NCBI GenBank assembly: GCA_002286715.1
Contig: NSJX01000002.1
Span: forward strand, 124,001-188,000
Source: Dentipellis sp. KUC8613
Taxonomy: Eukaryota > Basidiomycota > Agaricomycetes > Russulales > Hericiaceae
Length of the DNA stretch: 64,000 nucleotides
Direction: 5' to 3'
Shown here: piece after piece, positions 1-9,811 of the stretch
How the letters are laid out: each line of letters begins with the position of its first letter
Position numbering within the stretch: the first letter of the stretch is position 1
Translations under genes and position numbers: made by a program
The notes under the pieces: generated by a model
The model's database searches: none
Told to the model about the DNA's origin: nothing
The model's input: the letters and a program-made list of their open reading frames with translations, nothing else

Positions 1-141
1 AAGTCTACAAGACACACACCTCGAGGAAGCGAACCGAAACATACACTCCGAGCCCTCAACTTTGCTTTGTATCCCAGATAGCCCGAACCGGGTTGTCATC
101 CATTACACAACTTAATTCTCCAACGAATTGCCCCATCGTCT

Positions 142-538
142 TCACCCAATTGCCCGCTCGGTGCACGGCATCCTGAGCATTAGAGAACAAATCCGCATGC
201 TCCTCTCGTACCGATTCTTCAACGTCTCCATCAGCGGCCTCACATCAGGCTCCTGCATCGTACTCCACTGCGTATCCAAGCACCGCAAGAGCGGCAGCAC
301 AAGCGGGTCACTGGAAAGAATCGTCCGCCGCACGCTGGAGCAGCGGGCCCGGGAATACGACGGTCATATCCCCGTCGATAATCGCCAGCCTCGTGAGCCC
401 CGACAGGCTGATCATGATGTCCGCGGAGACGAGCACGTTTCGGGAACAGCCGAAAGACGAGTGCTCAGTACTATAAAGCCTCCGTCCAAGTTGAAGTTCA
501 GATCTCGAGACACCATCAACCCAAGCACCCCGTAAATA
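142..538 (-). pseudogene. F-box/LRR-like gene relic (C-terminal part, frameshifted)
   Basis: On the minus strand an open frame runs from about 538 and reads LSGLTRLAIIDGD and VVFPGPLLQRAADDSFQ before a stop near 314. A second frame takes over at once with LPLLRCLDTQWSTMQEPDV and ends at 142. The joined order (Leu-rich strand, acidic turn, 'LPALRxLDxxW', 'LKxRyERs..SLvLR') matches the C-terminal segment of the three F-box proteins at 16-22.5 kb. The relic therefore looks like a subfamily I copy that has lost its N-terminal half and has one +1/-1 frameshift. No F-box itself is visible. An unrecognised short intron at the frame change cannot be excluded, but no good donor/acceptor pair is obvious. 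Confidence 0.55.
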
Positions 539-826
539 CTAAAACACAACAGATCTATTGATTGCAATCTCGAGCTCACATCAAGTGCGTGCGTAAGAAA
601 AAAAAGGCAAAATCATAACAACAACAACAAATCCCGCCGTCCGAGTCTCCTCCTTCTACCCGTACAAACTGATTCCCTGCGCTCGCGCTTCTCCCGTGTG
701 TACATATGTACAGCGAGGCGACTATTTGACATTGACATTGACAGTTTTCCTGTTACGTTCCATTTGTGATGTGACTTTGGCGTTGTTCTGGACCGTATCT
801 CGATCGCAGTATCCCAGATGCGCAGT

Positions 827-3105
827 TCAGAGGTTGACCGCGCGAATGAGGTTCACCGCGCTCTCCGAGCGGGGCTTGATGCTGACCTCAAACGGCGCGG
901 GGTACCTATCCGTCCCCACCCACACATCAGCACCTCCCCATACCATACCACACCACACCACACACTACACCGCAAAATAAGGCACTCACGAAAGGATACC
1001 GGACGAGTAAAAGTCGACGGGCTCGACGATCTGGCCGTTCTCGTCGCGCTTCTTCTCGACGTGGAACGTATGCAACAAGCACGCGATGGTGATCCAGAGC
1101 GACGCGCGCGCGAGGAAGCGGCCGGGGCAGACGCGGCGGCCGAAGCCGAACGCGTACTCGGGGAACTCGACCGCGCCCTCGCCGAGGAAGTGCTCCGGCT
1201 TGAACGCCGCCGCGTCCGGGTAGGTCTCTTCGTCGTGCAGGATCGACCTGCGTGTCGCGTGAGCGCGCTGTGTGCGTGTAATGGAGAATGGGAGTGGGGA
1301 GAGCGTACCAGGCGCTGCCCATGACGATGCTGCCCGCGGGGATGTAGTAGCCTTCATACACGTCGTCCGAAGTAACACGGTGCGGCACCGCTACAAGACA
1401 CACGCACACACCACAATCAGCATCAGCAACCACCCCACACCTCGCCGCAGAAGCGGGTCGCATAGCACGCACCAAGCGGGCCGACGGGGCGCCAGCGCAG
1501 AATCTCCTTGACGAGCGCGCTGACGTACGGCAGCGACTCCATGTCCGCAAACTCGGGGAGGCGGTCCTTGCCGATGACGGTGTCGAGCTCGGCCTGCGCC
1601 TTGCGCATCGCCTCGGGGTAGCAGGCCATGGCGAGGAAGAACGTGCCGAGCGAGGAGACCGTCTGCGCGCCGACACGCCGTCAGCACCCTCATCACACCA
1701 TACCGCGGCTTATATGCGCGCAAAGACTTACAGTGTCCGCACCAGCTGCAGCACACATCCCACAATACATCAGCATCGCGGCGTACAGGCATGGGGGTGG
1801 GCGGGGGGAAGGAGAGACAGACGCACCGATGTACATGTTGCCGAGCACGTGCTGCGGGAGCGTCTCGTCCGAGTGCGGGTGCAGCTGCGTGAGCGCGGTG
1901 GTCGCGATCGACGGCGCGGCGGTGCCCTTGGCGAGCGCGTCCTTGACGAAGCGGAACGGCGCCTCGACGACGGCGAGGTTGACCGCGATCCACTGCTGCG
2001 CGTGCTTCTTGAAGCCCGCGCCGGGGAACCAGTCCGGGATGTGGAGCACTGCCGCCGCACGCGGGTGAGTGTGAATTTCAAGGGGGTTTTTTGGGGGGAA
2101 GGGAAGGGAGAGGAGAGGGGAGGACGCACGGGCGGGGACGTAGTCGAACATCATGCCGAAGGTAGAGCCCCACGCGAACGACTGCAGCGCCTTCTCCGCC
2201 GTGTCGACGTACGGGTCGCCGTGCGGCTTGACGTCGATGCCATACGCGATGTTCAGAATGATCTCGCCGGCCATGCTGCACGTTTCACCACACCGTCAGC
2301 ATCCGTACCGCCAAAAAAGGTGGGAAGGACACGCGACACGCACTGGCGGAGGTGGTCCATGAAGTCGTTCGGCTTCTGGAGCATGCGCGCGAGGAGGCGG
2401 TGCGTCGCCTTGACCTCGACGGGGCGGTACTGCACGACGGCGGCCTGGCGGAAGTGCTCGTGGAACTCCTTGCGCACGTCGCGCCAGCGCTGGCCGTACG
2501 GCGTGAACGCGAGCACCCACTCGAGCTTGAGCCTGCAGCGCCTCTGCTCAGCGTCATTTTCGCGAATCATGGGCGGGGGGCTTACAGGTAGCGGAAGGCG
2601 CGCAGAGAGGGCCTGTGGTGGGAGGTTAATATCAGTTCGTGAGGGGAGAGGGAAGAAGGGAGACGTGCCTGTCCGAGTAGATCGCAGAGCGCTTCTCGAA
2701 GAGCTCATGCGCCGCCTTGGCCGAGTTGACAATGATCATATGCGTGCCAAACAGATCCATATGCACCAAATCCGAGCCTACCACCCGCGTCCCACAATCA
2801 GCATCGCCCACACCTTCCCCAGCGCACGACTATACGCCCACAAGCCAAGCGCACTCACCGAACTTCTTGCTCCACCCCTGATACACGAGCCACTCCTGCG
2901 CCTTGGGTATGTCGAGCACATTCCCTATGATCGGGAGGCGGCGCGGGCCGGGCGGGAGCGGGAAGTTCGCGAAGGGCGAGCGGCGCCTGCGCGCGGTGTA
3001 GAGCAGGGCGGTGACGAGGAGCCCGATTGCGAGGATGAGCCCGTCGAGGTTGAAGCCGGGCAGCGGGCGCCCGTTGCTCAGCGGCAGGGAGCTCAGGAGC
3101 GACAT
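827..3105 (-). CDS. cytochrome P450 monooxygenase (11 exons, 520 aa)
   Basis: Class II microsomal P450, a haem-thiolate oxygenase using electrons from P450 reductase at the ER. Exons (minus): 3105-2859, 2777-2669, 2612-2586, 2532-2344, 2275-2130, 2048-1827, 1745-1732, 1662-1473, 1390-1309, 1247-990, 905-827; these sum to 1563 nt. The N-terminus has a membrane anchor (LDGLILAIGLLVTALLY), then an Arg-rich stop-transfer stretch and the PPGPRRLPIIGN hinge. Further on are the I-helix AGADTT motif, the K-helix E-x-x-R (KEILRWR), a PEHF variant of the PERF motif and the haem loop FGFGRRVCPG. Length and motifs are complete, so it looks functional. The second intron seems to use a GC donor (2668), and exons 3 and 7 are only 27 and 14 nt. 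The pattern resembles the large Agaricomycete groups often annotated as O-methylsterigmatocystin oxidoreductase-like. The substrate is unknown. Confidence 0.93.
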
Positions 3106-3241
3106 CGCGGATCTGTATCAGGGGCGAAGTGGGAGCGGGAGAGAGATAGAGTTGGGGGTTTGGGAGAAGACGGCGGCGTGGAGTGGGGAGAAGATATGGA
3201 AGGGGTGTTCCTCGGTGCCCGTTCGACGAGCGGCTGGAGGC

Positions 3242-3247
3242 TTTATA
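3242..3247 (-). promoter_or_regulatory. TATA box of the P450 gene
   Basis: TATAAA on the minus strand, 137 bp upstream of the P450 ATG at 3105. Spacing fits a core promoter with a roughly 100-nt leader. Confidence 0.5.
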
Positions 3248-4021
3248 CCAGCTCACAAGAAAAGGAAGGCAGGAGGAAGAATTAGAAACAGAAATAGAGG
3301 AAGAGCCTGCCCACCTCCGCGTCCGTGTCCGTGTCCGGTTTCCCCGTATGGCGCGCGTCAGGAGGCCAGCGAAAGTCCTGCCCATACACGATACGCCATA
3401 CGCCAGCAGCCTAGCAAGTGCAGTGTGTGCTTTGCAGGCGCGGGCCCGGCGCGAGCGTGCGAGAGATGCATATTGGGTGCATCAGCGAAGCGCAGAAGCT
3501 CCAGTGGTGCTCGGCTCACGAGGTGGATGAAGCAGCGTCTCCCACACGCCCATGCCTATGTTTTGCGAAACACATACCACTGAGTATCTTCGCATCTGCG
3601 TCTGATTCTGCCTCTGCACTCCCGTCCACAGGATCGAAATTTCATACCCCGGAGAGCTCGTAAAAGTTGTGTCAACGCAAGACGTCACACGTCACCCCGG
3701 TGCGGCGCGGCATAGCAAGGAACAGGCCGCAGGCGCGGGCCCCCCATCGCACTCTCCGAGCACAGACAGTGCTGACAGCTATCCCCGGCGGGCGCGCCAG
3801 TCGCACGGGCGCGTAGTCAGCACGGGCGCTGGGGGGTGCGCTGCTGAGTGAGCCGGGTGCCCAGTGCTGAGTGTGCGGATGCGCTCGGGGAAGCGGTGGG
3901 GGACGGCCACGGGCAACTCCTATCGCAGAAGCTCGCGAATAGGACTCGAACTCGTCGGTGGACGGCCTGCGAGCGGACCGCCCGATGCGTGGTGTGCGTG
4001 CTTCGAATCCAGGTTCGAGAG
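3248..4021. other. intergenic, GC-rich, no gene seen
   Basis: Upstream region of the P450 gene. Open frames here are GC-biased and lack family signatures or plausible splicing. I see no RNA gene. Confidence 0.4.
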
Positions 4022-4219
4022 CTAAAGAGCTAGAACGGCGGTGACGTACATCGTGTGCGCACGGTTCTTCGCGGGCTGTAAAAGAAACAAAGAGTACATG
4101 GGACGCACGATAAGCGATGCGCCTCTGCTCACCTGCTCGAAGAACAACATGTTCGAGATATTGCAGAATTGCATCATAGACGCCAATCGAAGCCAGCCTG
4201 AGAACACGAACGCGGCCAT
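4022..4219 (-). CDS. possible small two-exon protein (about 46 aa), unrecognised
   Basis: An ATG at 4219 opens a hydrophobic peptide starting MAAFVFSGWLRLASM and ending NMLFFEQ. It is followed directly by a strong donor (CAG|GTGAGC) and, about 57 nt on, by a TTTTACAG acceptor. Removing this intron joins in frame to PAKNRAHTMYVTAVLAL and a stop at 4022. The intron length, donor and acceptor match those of real genes in this window, and the intron also stays in frame if unspliced. A small membrane-associated protein, perhaps mitochondrial or ER, is possible. I do not recognise the family and the start is uncertain (an in-frame ATG lies at 4240). Confidence 0.35.
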   Translation of the reverse strand: MAAFVFSGWLRLASMMQFCNISNMLFFEQVSRGASLIVRPMYSLFLLQPAKNRAHTMYVTAVLAL

Positions 4220-4971
4220 CACCTCCCTGGCTCCACGCACACACGCTCCTGCTCAGCTGAAACTAGCGCGGGTGGCGGTCGACCGAGCGAGTGCACTTGA
4301 ATGTCCCTTTCGTAGCACGCCGCGGCGCTAGTACTAGTGTTAGCGTGCACCGCGGCGCGACGTGTCTGAACGCAAACCTAGCTCGTGGCGCCAGGCCCGG
4401 ATCGCGCGCGTGCTGTCAATGTCACCGTCACGCGGTCGCGTCACCCCCGATGCTCCTGTCACTTTCACTGTCAACCCAGGATTCAGGAAGGACGCCAACT
4501 ACTGCCGTCAGTATTAGAACCGGTGCCAGTGCCACTCCGCGACACGATCCATCACCGCCGGGTCCTGAATCAGTACTCGTAGAACCACGACAATCCAGAG
4601 TCCAGAATGCAATATACCGAGTCCAGAGCGTACACTTACCTACCTCCCCACCCATCCAATATACCAGCGGTGCGCGTGACACCCCCGCACCCCGTTATCC
4701 ACTATCGCACGCGGGGTGTACAGTACGTATACGTATCGCGGGGCGAAGCGAACAGCGGACGGGACAAGGCACGGGGGATCCTCCGGGTCGTGGTCGGAAT
4801 ATGTGGTGGGGCACACAGACACACACCGGCCACCGTACAGCCCAAGGGCACGTATACGTACGTGGCACGCGAAGCTATACCTGATCTGCACTCGAGCCGG
4901 GCCGGCCAAGGACTTTGAATGAGATTGCTTGCATTGCTTGCACACGATCGCGCGAGAGGCCATGCTCATGC
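4220..4971. other. intergenic, nothing convincing
   Basis: GC-rich DNA between the small minus-strand ORF and the 3' end of the nas6 homologue. Open frames in both directions lack splice logic or recognisable motifs. Confidence 0.4.
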
Positions 4972-6357
4972 TCAAGCCTTCCCGCAGCGCTGCACGACGT
5001 ACTCGCGCGCGCGCTTCTGCTCCTGCCCGCCGACGCCCTCGACCTGCTCCGGTGTCTCCTCCTCCAGGTTCGTCTGCAGTGCACCCCACCCACGTCCCGC
5101 ATCCCGAAAATGACAAGTGCCAAGTCAGCATTGAGCGAAGAAACAGATGGCGAGCAAGGTAGGTACGCACGCGGTCCCGATCTGCGCCCGCCTCGATGAG
5201 CAGCGCGGCCGCCTCGCCGTGCGCAGACTCCATCGCGAGGTGCAGCGGCGTGTTGCCTGCCAAAGTCAGAACCCCGTCAGCCCTCGGTCACTGCGCACAC
5301 GGGGGGGAACACGACGCACCGACGCGGTCGCCCGTGTTCAGGCGCGTCTTGGGGTGGCCCTCGGGCGGGTGCACAAGCAGCGTGATGAAGCCCGTCGAGC
5401 CCGTCGTCGCCGCGCGGTGCCTATGTCCCGTTCAACCCCAACCCAACCCACACAGCACACAGCATAACAGTCAGCACGACACTCAAGACCCAGCGGAGCA
5501 GATGAAGAGATGAAGCAGATGGAGAAAGAAGGAACAAGAACAAGAACGCGACGCACAGCGGTGTCTGATTCGCCTTGTCGCGGGCATTGATCTGTGATGC
5601 GGGCGTTAGCTAGGTCGCCGGCGGGCAGGCGGGGCACGCACGTCGGCGCCGCGCGAGATGAGGAAGCGCCCGATCTGCCAAGCGATGTCAGTGTCACTGT
5701 CAGTGCCGCCGGGACGGGGAGATGCGGGCACGCAGGGGGACAGACAGGCACTCACGTCGATGCGCGTCTTTGACGCCGCGTAGTGCCTGGCGCAACGGGC
5801 CAGAGGTGAGCGATTGAGAGAAAGAATGGGGAGGGAGGGAGGCGCACAGCGGCGAGATACCCTTGTCGGTGCGCTTGTTGATGTCTGCGCCCGCGCCGAC
5901 GAGCTCCTTCACGACGTCCTCATGTCCCGCGCTCACTGTCCAAGTTCCCCAATACAGCTTCAGGTGCGTCGGAGTGGTGAGGGAGCAGAGCGTACCAGCA
6001 ATGTGCAGCGCCGTCCAGCCGCTCGCGTCGATCTTGTCGACTTCGGCTTTCTCGTCGAGCAGGTAGCGCACGATGTCGAGTGCGCCGGAGGAGGCGGCCC
6101 AGTGCAGCGGGGTGCGGCCGTCCTGTGCAGAGGGTGCGACGCGTCAGTGGTAGAATTTGTAGATGCCCTGGTATGTGAGCTTACCGCATCCACGCTGTTG
6201 ACGAGCGTCGGGTCGGCGGATACCAGGGAGCGAAGGAGGGGCAGCTGGTCTACAGAACATCCCGGTTAGATCATAACGCACGTCGCGATCGAGATAGCTC
6301 GAAGGTGAGTGAATACGTACGGTTCTGGGCTGCCGCGTGTACTGATACAGACGACAT
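4972..6357 (-). CDS. nas6: Nas6/gankyrin (PSMD10) homologue, ankyrin-repeat proteasome assembly chaperone
   Basis: Spliced protein of about 234 aa in roughly ten short exons. It starts MSSVSVHAAAQN at 6357 and ends EYVVQRCGKA at 4972. It consists almost wholly of ankyrin repeats. Recurrent cores include GRTPLHWAASSG, GWTALHIAVSAGHEDVV, GISPLHYAASKT, NQTPLHRAATTG and GNTPLHLAMESAHGE, each followed by an LL..GAD helix-turn. Length, about seven repeats and the C-terminal signature EGVGGQEQKRARE match fungal Nas6, which binds the C-domain of the Rpt3 ATPase and guards assembly of the 19S base in the cytosol and nucleus. Many introns fall inside repeats, several in phase 2 between the Leu and His of 'PLH'. 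A generic ankyrin protein is the alternative, but length and C-terminus favour Nas6. Confidence 0.82.
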
Positions 6358-6924
6358 GTTACAGATGTACAAAAGTCGCGATTGTCGAAGGCTTAGAGAA
6401 AGCACAGATGTGCTGGGATATGGTACAGGAGTAAGTCCAGTCGCGCGTATACGTACGCGTCCAGAATGACGCGTTCCCGCTTTGTCAGCACCGCGTCATG
6501 CACTCGGACCTCCGGGCCTCCTCCGCGTGCTAGCCACGTTCCGCGCACAACACTGAACGCGAGTCTGAGTCTCGGACGTTGTAGTTGACTCGGACGGCCA
6601 GGCCAGAACACGGGTGAGAACGAAAGGCACATACTCAGACATGCAATCGAGATCGATATCACCATGTGGCAAGGTATGCATTCAATTGTGGGCCAGGCGG
6701 CCACTTGTACATGCAGCAGCAGGCTGCAGCACAAAGGGCGCGCTGCAGCTGCTGCCCGTCCACATTAAAACCACGTTTCCCCCGTCCTGCGTACATTTAT
6801 ATATGTACCCCCGCGATCCATGCGGGCGAGCGAGCTGCGTGCGGCTGCGACGTGCTACCCCACACTCAACTGCGATCCTCAACGCTTCGGCACAACCCCG
6901 CCTCTCAAGCTGAAAATTACGACC
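6358..6924 (+). promoter_or_regulatory. divergent promoter region with TATA-like element at 6796-6805
   Basis: Shared upstream region between nas6 (minus, ATG 6357) and the plus-strand gene whose first in-frame ATG after the TATA is 6925. TTTATATATG at 6796-6805 lies about 120 bp upstream of that ATG. No other gene is visible in the interval. Confidence 0.4.
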
Positions 6925-8610
6925 ATGATCATGACCATCGACGCTTCCCAAAACGCAGACACAGACACAGACCTGATGGCGCGCCCACGCATTCTAAAGC
7001 GAGCATGGAAGCGGAAGCAAGTCAGTCTCAGTCCTCCTCCAACACCCACCACCTAAAACCATACATACCTAACACCACACCCACCCTAGCTGCCCTCCTC
7101 GACCTCCCTCCCGCTCCTCTCGCTTATCCCCGCCAACCGCCCGCTCTTCACCTGCCTCCAATGCGGCTTCGCCAACACCTACATCGCGATGTGCCTCTGG
7201 TGCACCTGGAGCGACCCCGCAGCCGCGCGCGCGTTCGAAGCGGACGCCGCGCGGCCGGGGCGCGTCCGGCGGCTGAGCGCGCCCGCGGCCGCGTCGCGTG
7301 CCGGATCGGGAGCCGGACCTGATATCCCCGCGTCCGCGCTCGCCTGTGCCAGTGCCACCGCTGCCACCACGACCACGACCACAACCACGACCGCGACCAC
7401 GACCGCCCCCCTCCCCGTCTCCGCCTCCGCCTCTGCCTCTGTCGCCGTGTTTCACCCCCACGCGCCGCGCATGTCCGCGGGGCGGCGCTCCGAATCTGCA
7501 TCCGACTCCCCGCCGATCGCACACGCCGGGTCCCATGGCAGCGCGAGTAGTAGTGCGCGGTCTGGCGGTCACGCAGCTGGTTACTACAATATAAAGACGT
7601 CGCACCGCCGCGCGCGCGTCCGGCAGGGCCTCCCCGCGGCCTTTCTCGCTGCTGCCCCTGCCTCTGCCTCTTCCCCCGCGCCCGCGCCCGCGAACGACCA
7701 CGATCTCTACGACAATACCGACATGGACACGATGCCCTCCTTGCCTACCGCCACTCCCGCGCGCGCCCACGCACAATCAACACTCGCGCGCGCACACACG
7801 CTCTCCTCGCCCAACCCCGACCGGCGGCGCGCGCACACCCACACCCATACGCACACCCGCGCCCGCACACACACAACCACGACCCCCACGCCACCGCCCC
7901 CAACCCCGCACCCCGCCTCCCTCCCACCTCTCCTCAACAGCCCCCTCCCCAGCCCGCCGCGCACACTCCGGCGCAAGCAGCAGCGGCTGCCCCTCACGAA
8001 GCGCTCCTCGTGCTCGCTCCGCAGCCGCGCGTCCGAGCCCGCCTCGCTCGCGCTCTCCGCGCCGCCCTCGCTCGCGCTCTCCGCGCCGCCCTCGCCCGTG
8101 TCCGTGTCCGTGCCGGACGTGCGCCTCGGGCACCCGAGCCGGCCGTATTATACCGCGATCCGCAAGAACATGGCCAGCGCGCGCGCGTCGCTGCCGCCCC
8201 CGCCGCGCGCGCAGCCGTTCCCATCGACGCCGGTGGACTCGCGCCCCGCGTCGCCTGCGTCGCATGTGTCCGCGCAAAGTCAAGGACAAGCACACACGCA
8301 GACACAGGCGCAGGGGCAGATGCAGACACAGGCGGTCGTGCTGGACGGGCTGAGCGCGGCCGTGCGCCCGCAGCGCATGTCCGTGCCGCTCCCGCACGCG
8401 TACGGCCGCGGCTGCTCGCTGAGCGGCGAGATCGAGCTGCGGATGGCGCTCGCGACGCGGCGCTCGGCGGATGCGCCCGACGCGCGGCAGGAATTTCGCT
8501 TCCGCGATATGGGCCCGCCCGAGGGGCAGCCTGTGCCGCACGGAGGGGTGAAGGGGCGCGTGAAGAGGTTTGGGAAGGGGCTGAGGAATTTGGTGTTGGG
8601 GCGCAGCTGA
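6925..8610 (+). CDS. Ser/Ala/Pro-rich protein with one CxxC-x9-CxxC zinc knuckle (about 538 aa)
   Basis: Exon 1 (6925-7020) encodes a short start with a basic stretch, MARPRILKRAWKRKQ. The intron 7021-7089 has a GTCAGT donor, a CTAAC branch site and a CCCTAG acceptor. Exon 2 runs 7090-8610 in frame. Just after the junction comes a compact Cys motif, FTCLQCGFANTYIAMCLWC (Cys at about 54, 57, 67, 70), like a RanBP2-type or other four-Cys ribbon. The rest is low complexity: poly-Thr from a CCACGA-type repeat near 7361-7411, Ala/Ser runs, His-Thr stretches and a basic C-terminus (KGRVKRFGKGLRNLVLGRS). The function is unknown; the ribbon suggests protein or RNA binding (inference). In-frame ATGs at 6820, 6931 and 6976 are alternative starts; 6925 is the first ATG downstream of the TATA-like box. 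Confidence 0.7.
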
Positions 8611-9811
8611 GGATGGAGGGGTGGGTGTGAGGCGAGGTGAGGTGGGTGCTTGCTATGATTGATTTGATGATGATCCAGCGTATGATTTGGACGGACGGAC
8701 GCTTTATGATGATGATACCTATACCCCCATACCCCGACACCGACACCCGACACGCATTCGCATTCGCATTCGCATTACGCATGTATACACTCCCGTTTTG
8801 TTTTCCGCTTCTCCGTTCTCGTACCTACATATCCGTATCCCCTGCACATCTATCTGCCTATGAAGTACTGCTAATCCGCGCGAGCGCCGTTCTGACGGCG
8901 CGTCGGGCCTGATATCCACGTCCACGTCTACATCCACACCCGCATCTGCATCATTCTACACCTTCGTTTGTAGCTACAGTTACTTATCTCCTTTGCAATT
9001 GCTTACTACGTACGTATACTGAGCCCTGCGCATGCATGTGACTGATACCCTATACTATTTCCATTGCCTAGTTGAATTGGCTGATCGTGGAGGGATGATG
9101 GTGATCAGTGTTTCGTGGAGCGGCGTGATCTGCTGACGGACCTGTTGGATTGTCTCGTTCCGAAGCTTCGACCTTGCGAGCCTCGAGGCAAAGCCGGCGC
9201 CTCGACGCGTGAAGACAAAGCGCGCTCACGTGCACGCAGAGGTTCTAGCACATGACGGCGACGCGCAGTTCAAACCAGTCGCGACGTCCGTGCAAGCACC
9301 TTCATCTCCTCCTCTCCTCCCGCCTCCTCTCTGCCAATCATCCCCATTTGCTTACAGGCGATCAATCCCCTCGTGTGCCACCCAGCTTAGAACAAGGGAC
9401 AACAGCTCGTTAGCCGAGGCATCGCCAAAGATGTTACGTCAGCAGGCGTTGGAGCGACACCGGGCCGCCCGCGCGCTGGCTCAGTTCGTCTTCTGCGGTC
9501 GCCGTCAGTTCTTGTCACGGTCGTGTTGCAAGGACAACGGCTGCAGGAACTTCATGCTCCTCTGATTCCTCCAGTGCTCCGAGTCTCCTTGCTTCTCCCT
9601 CTTCCGCCTTGTACTTACTCTCTCGCGCTCTGCAAGGACCGACGGACTGGCCGACGTCACTGTCGCTGCTTGCGAGTTGGCTGGCAAGCCGAGCGACACC
9701 ACCCTCCTTCCCCTTCCCTTTTCCCTCCCTCTCTCCCCCCTCTCTTCTTCACCACCTGCGTTCACCGCGCACATCAACTAACCTCAGCGCGGAGCTCATT
9801 CAGCATTCACG
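8611..9811. other. intergenic / UTR sequence
   Basis: The 3' flank of the zinc-knuckle gene and long 5' flank of the gene at 9812, including a pyrimidine-rich stretch at about 9590-9760. No coding signal with proper splicing was found. Confidence 0.4.

Noticed and set aside
1714..3285. Long plus-strand open frame of over 500 codons across the P450 gene
   Set aside because: Antisense shadow caused by high GC; the minus strand holds all P450 motifs.
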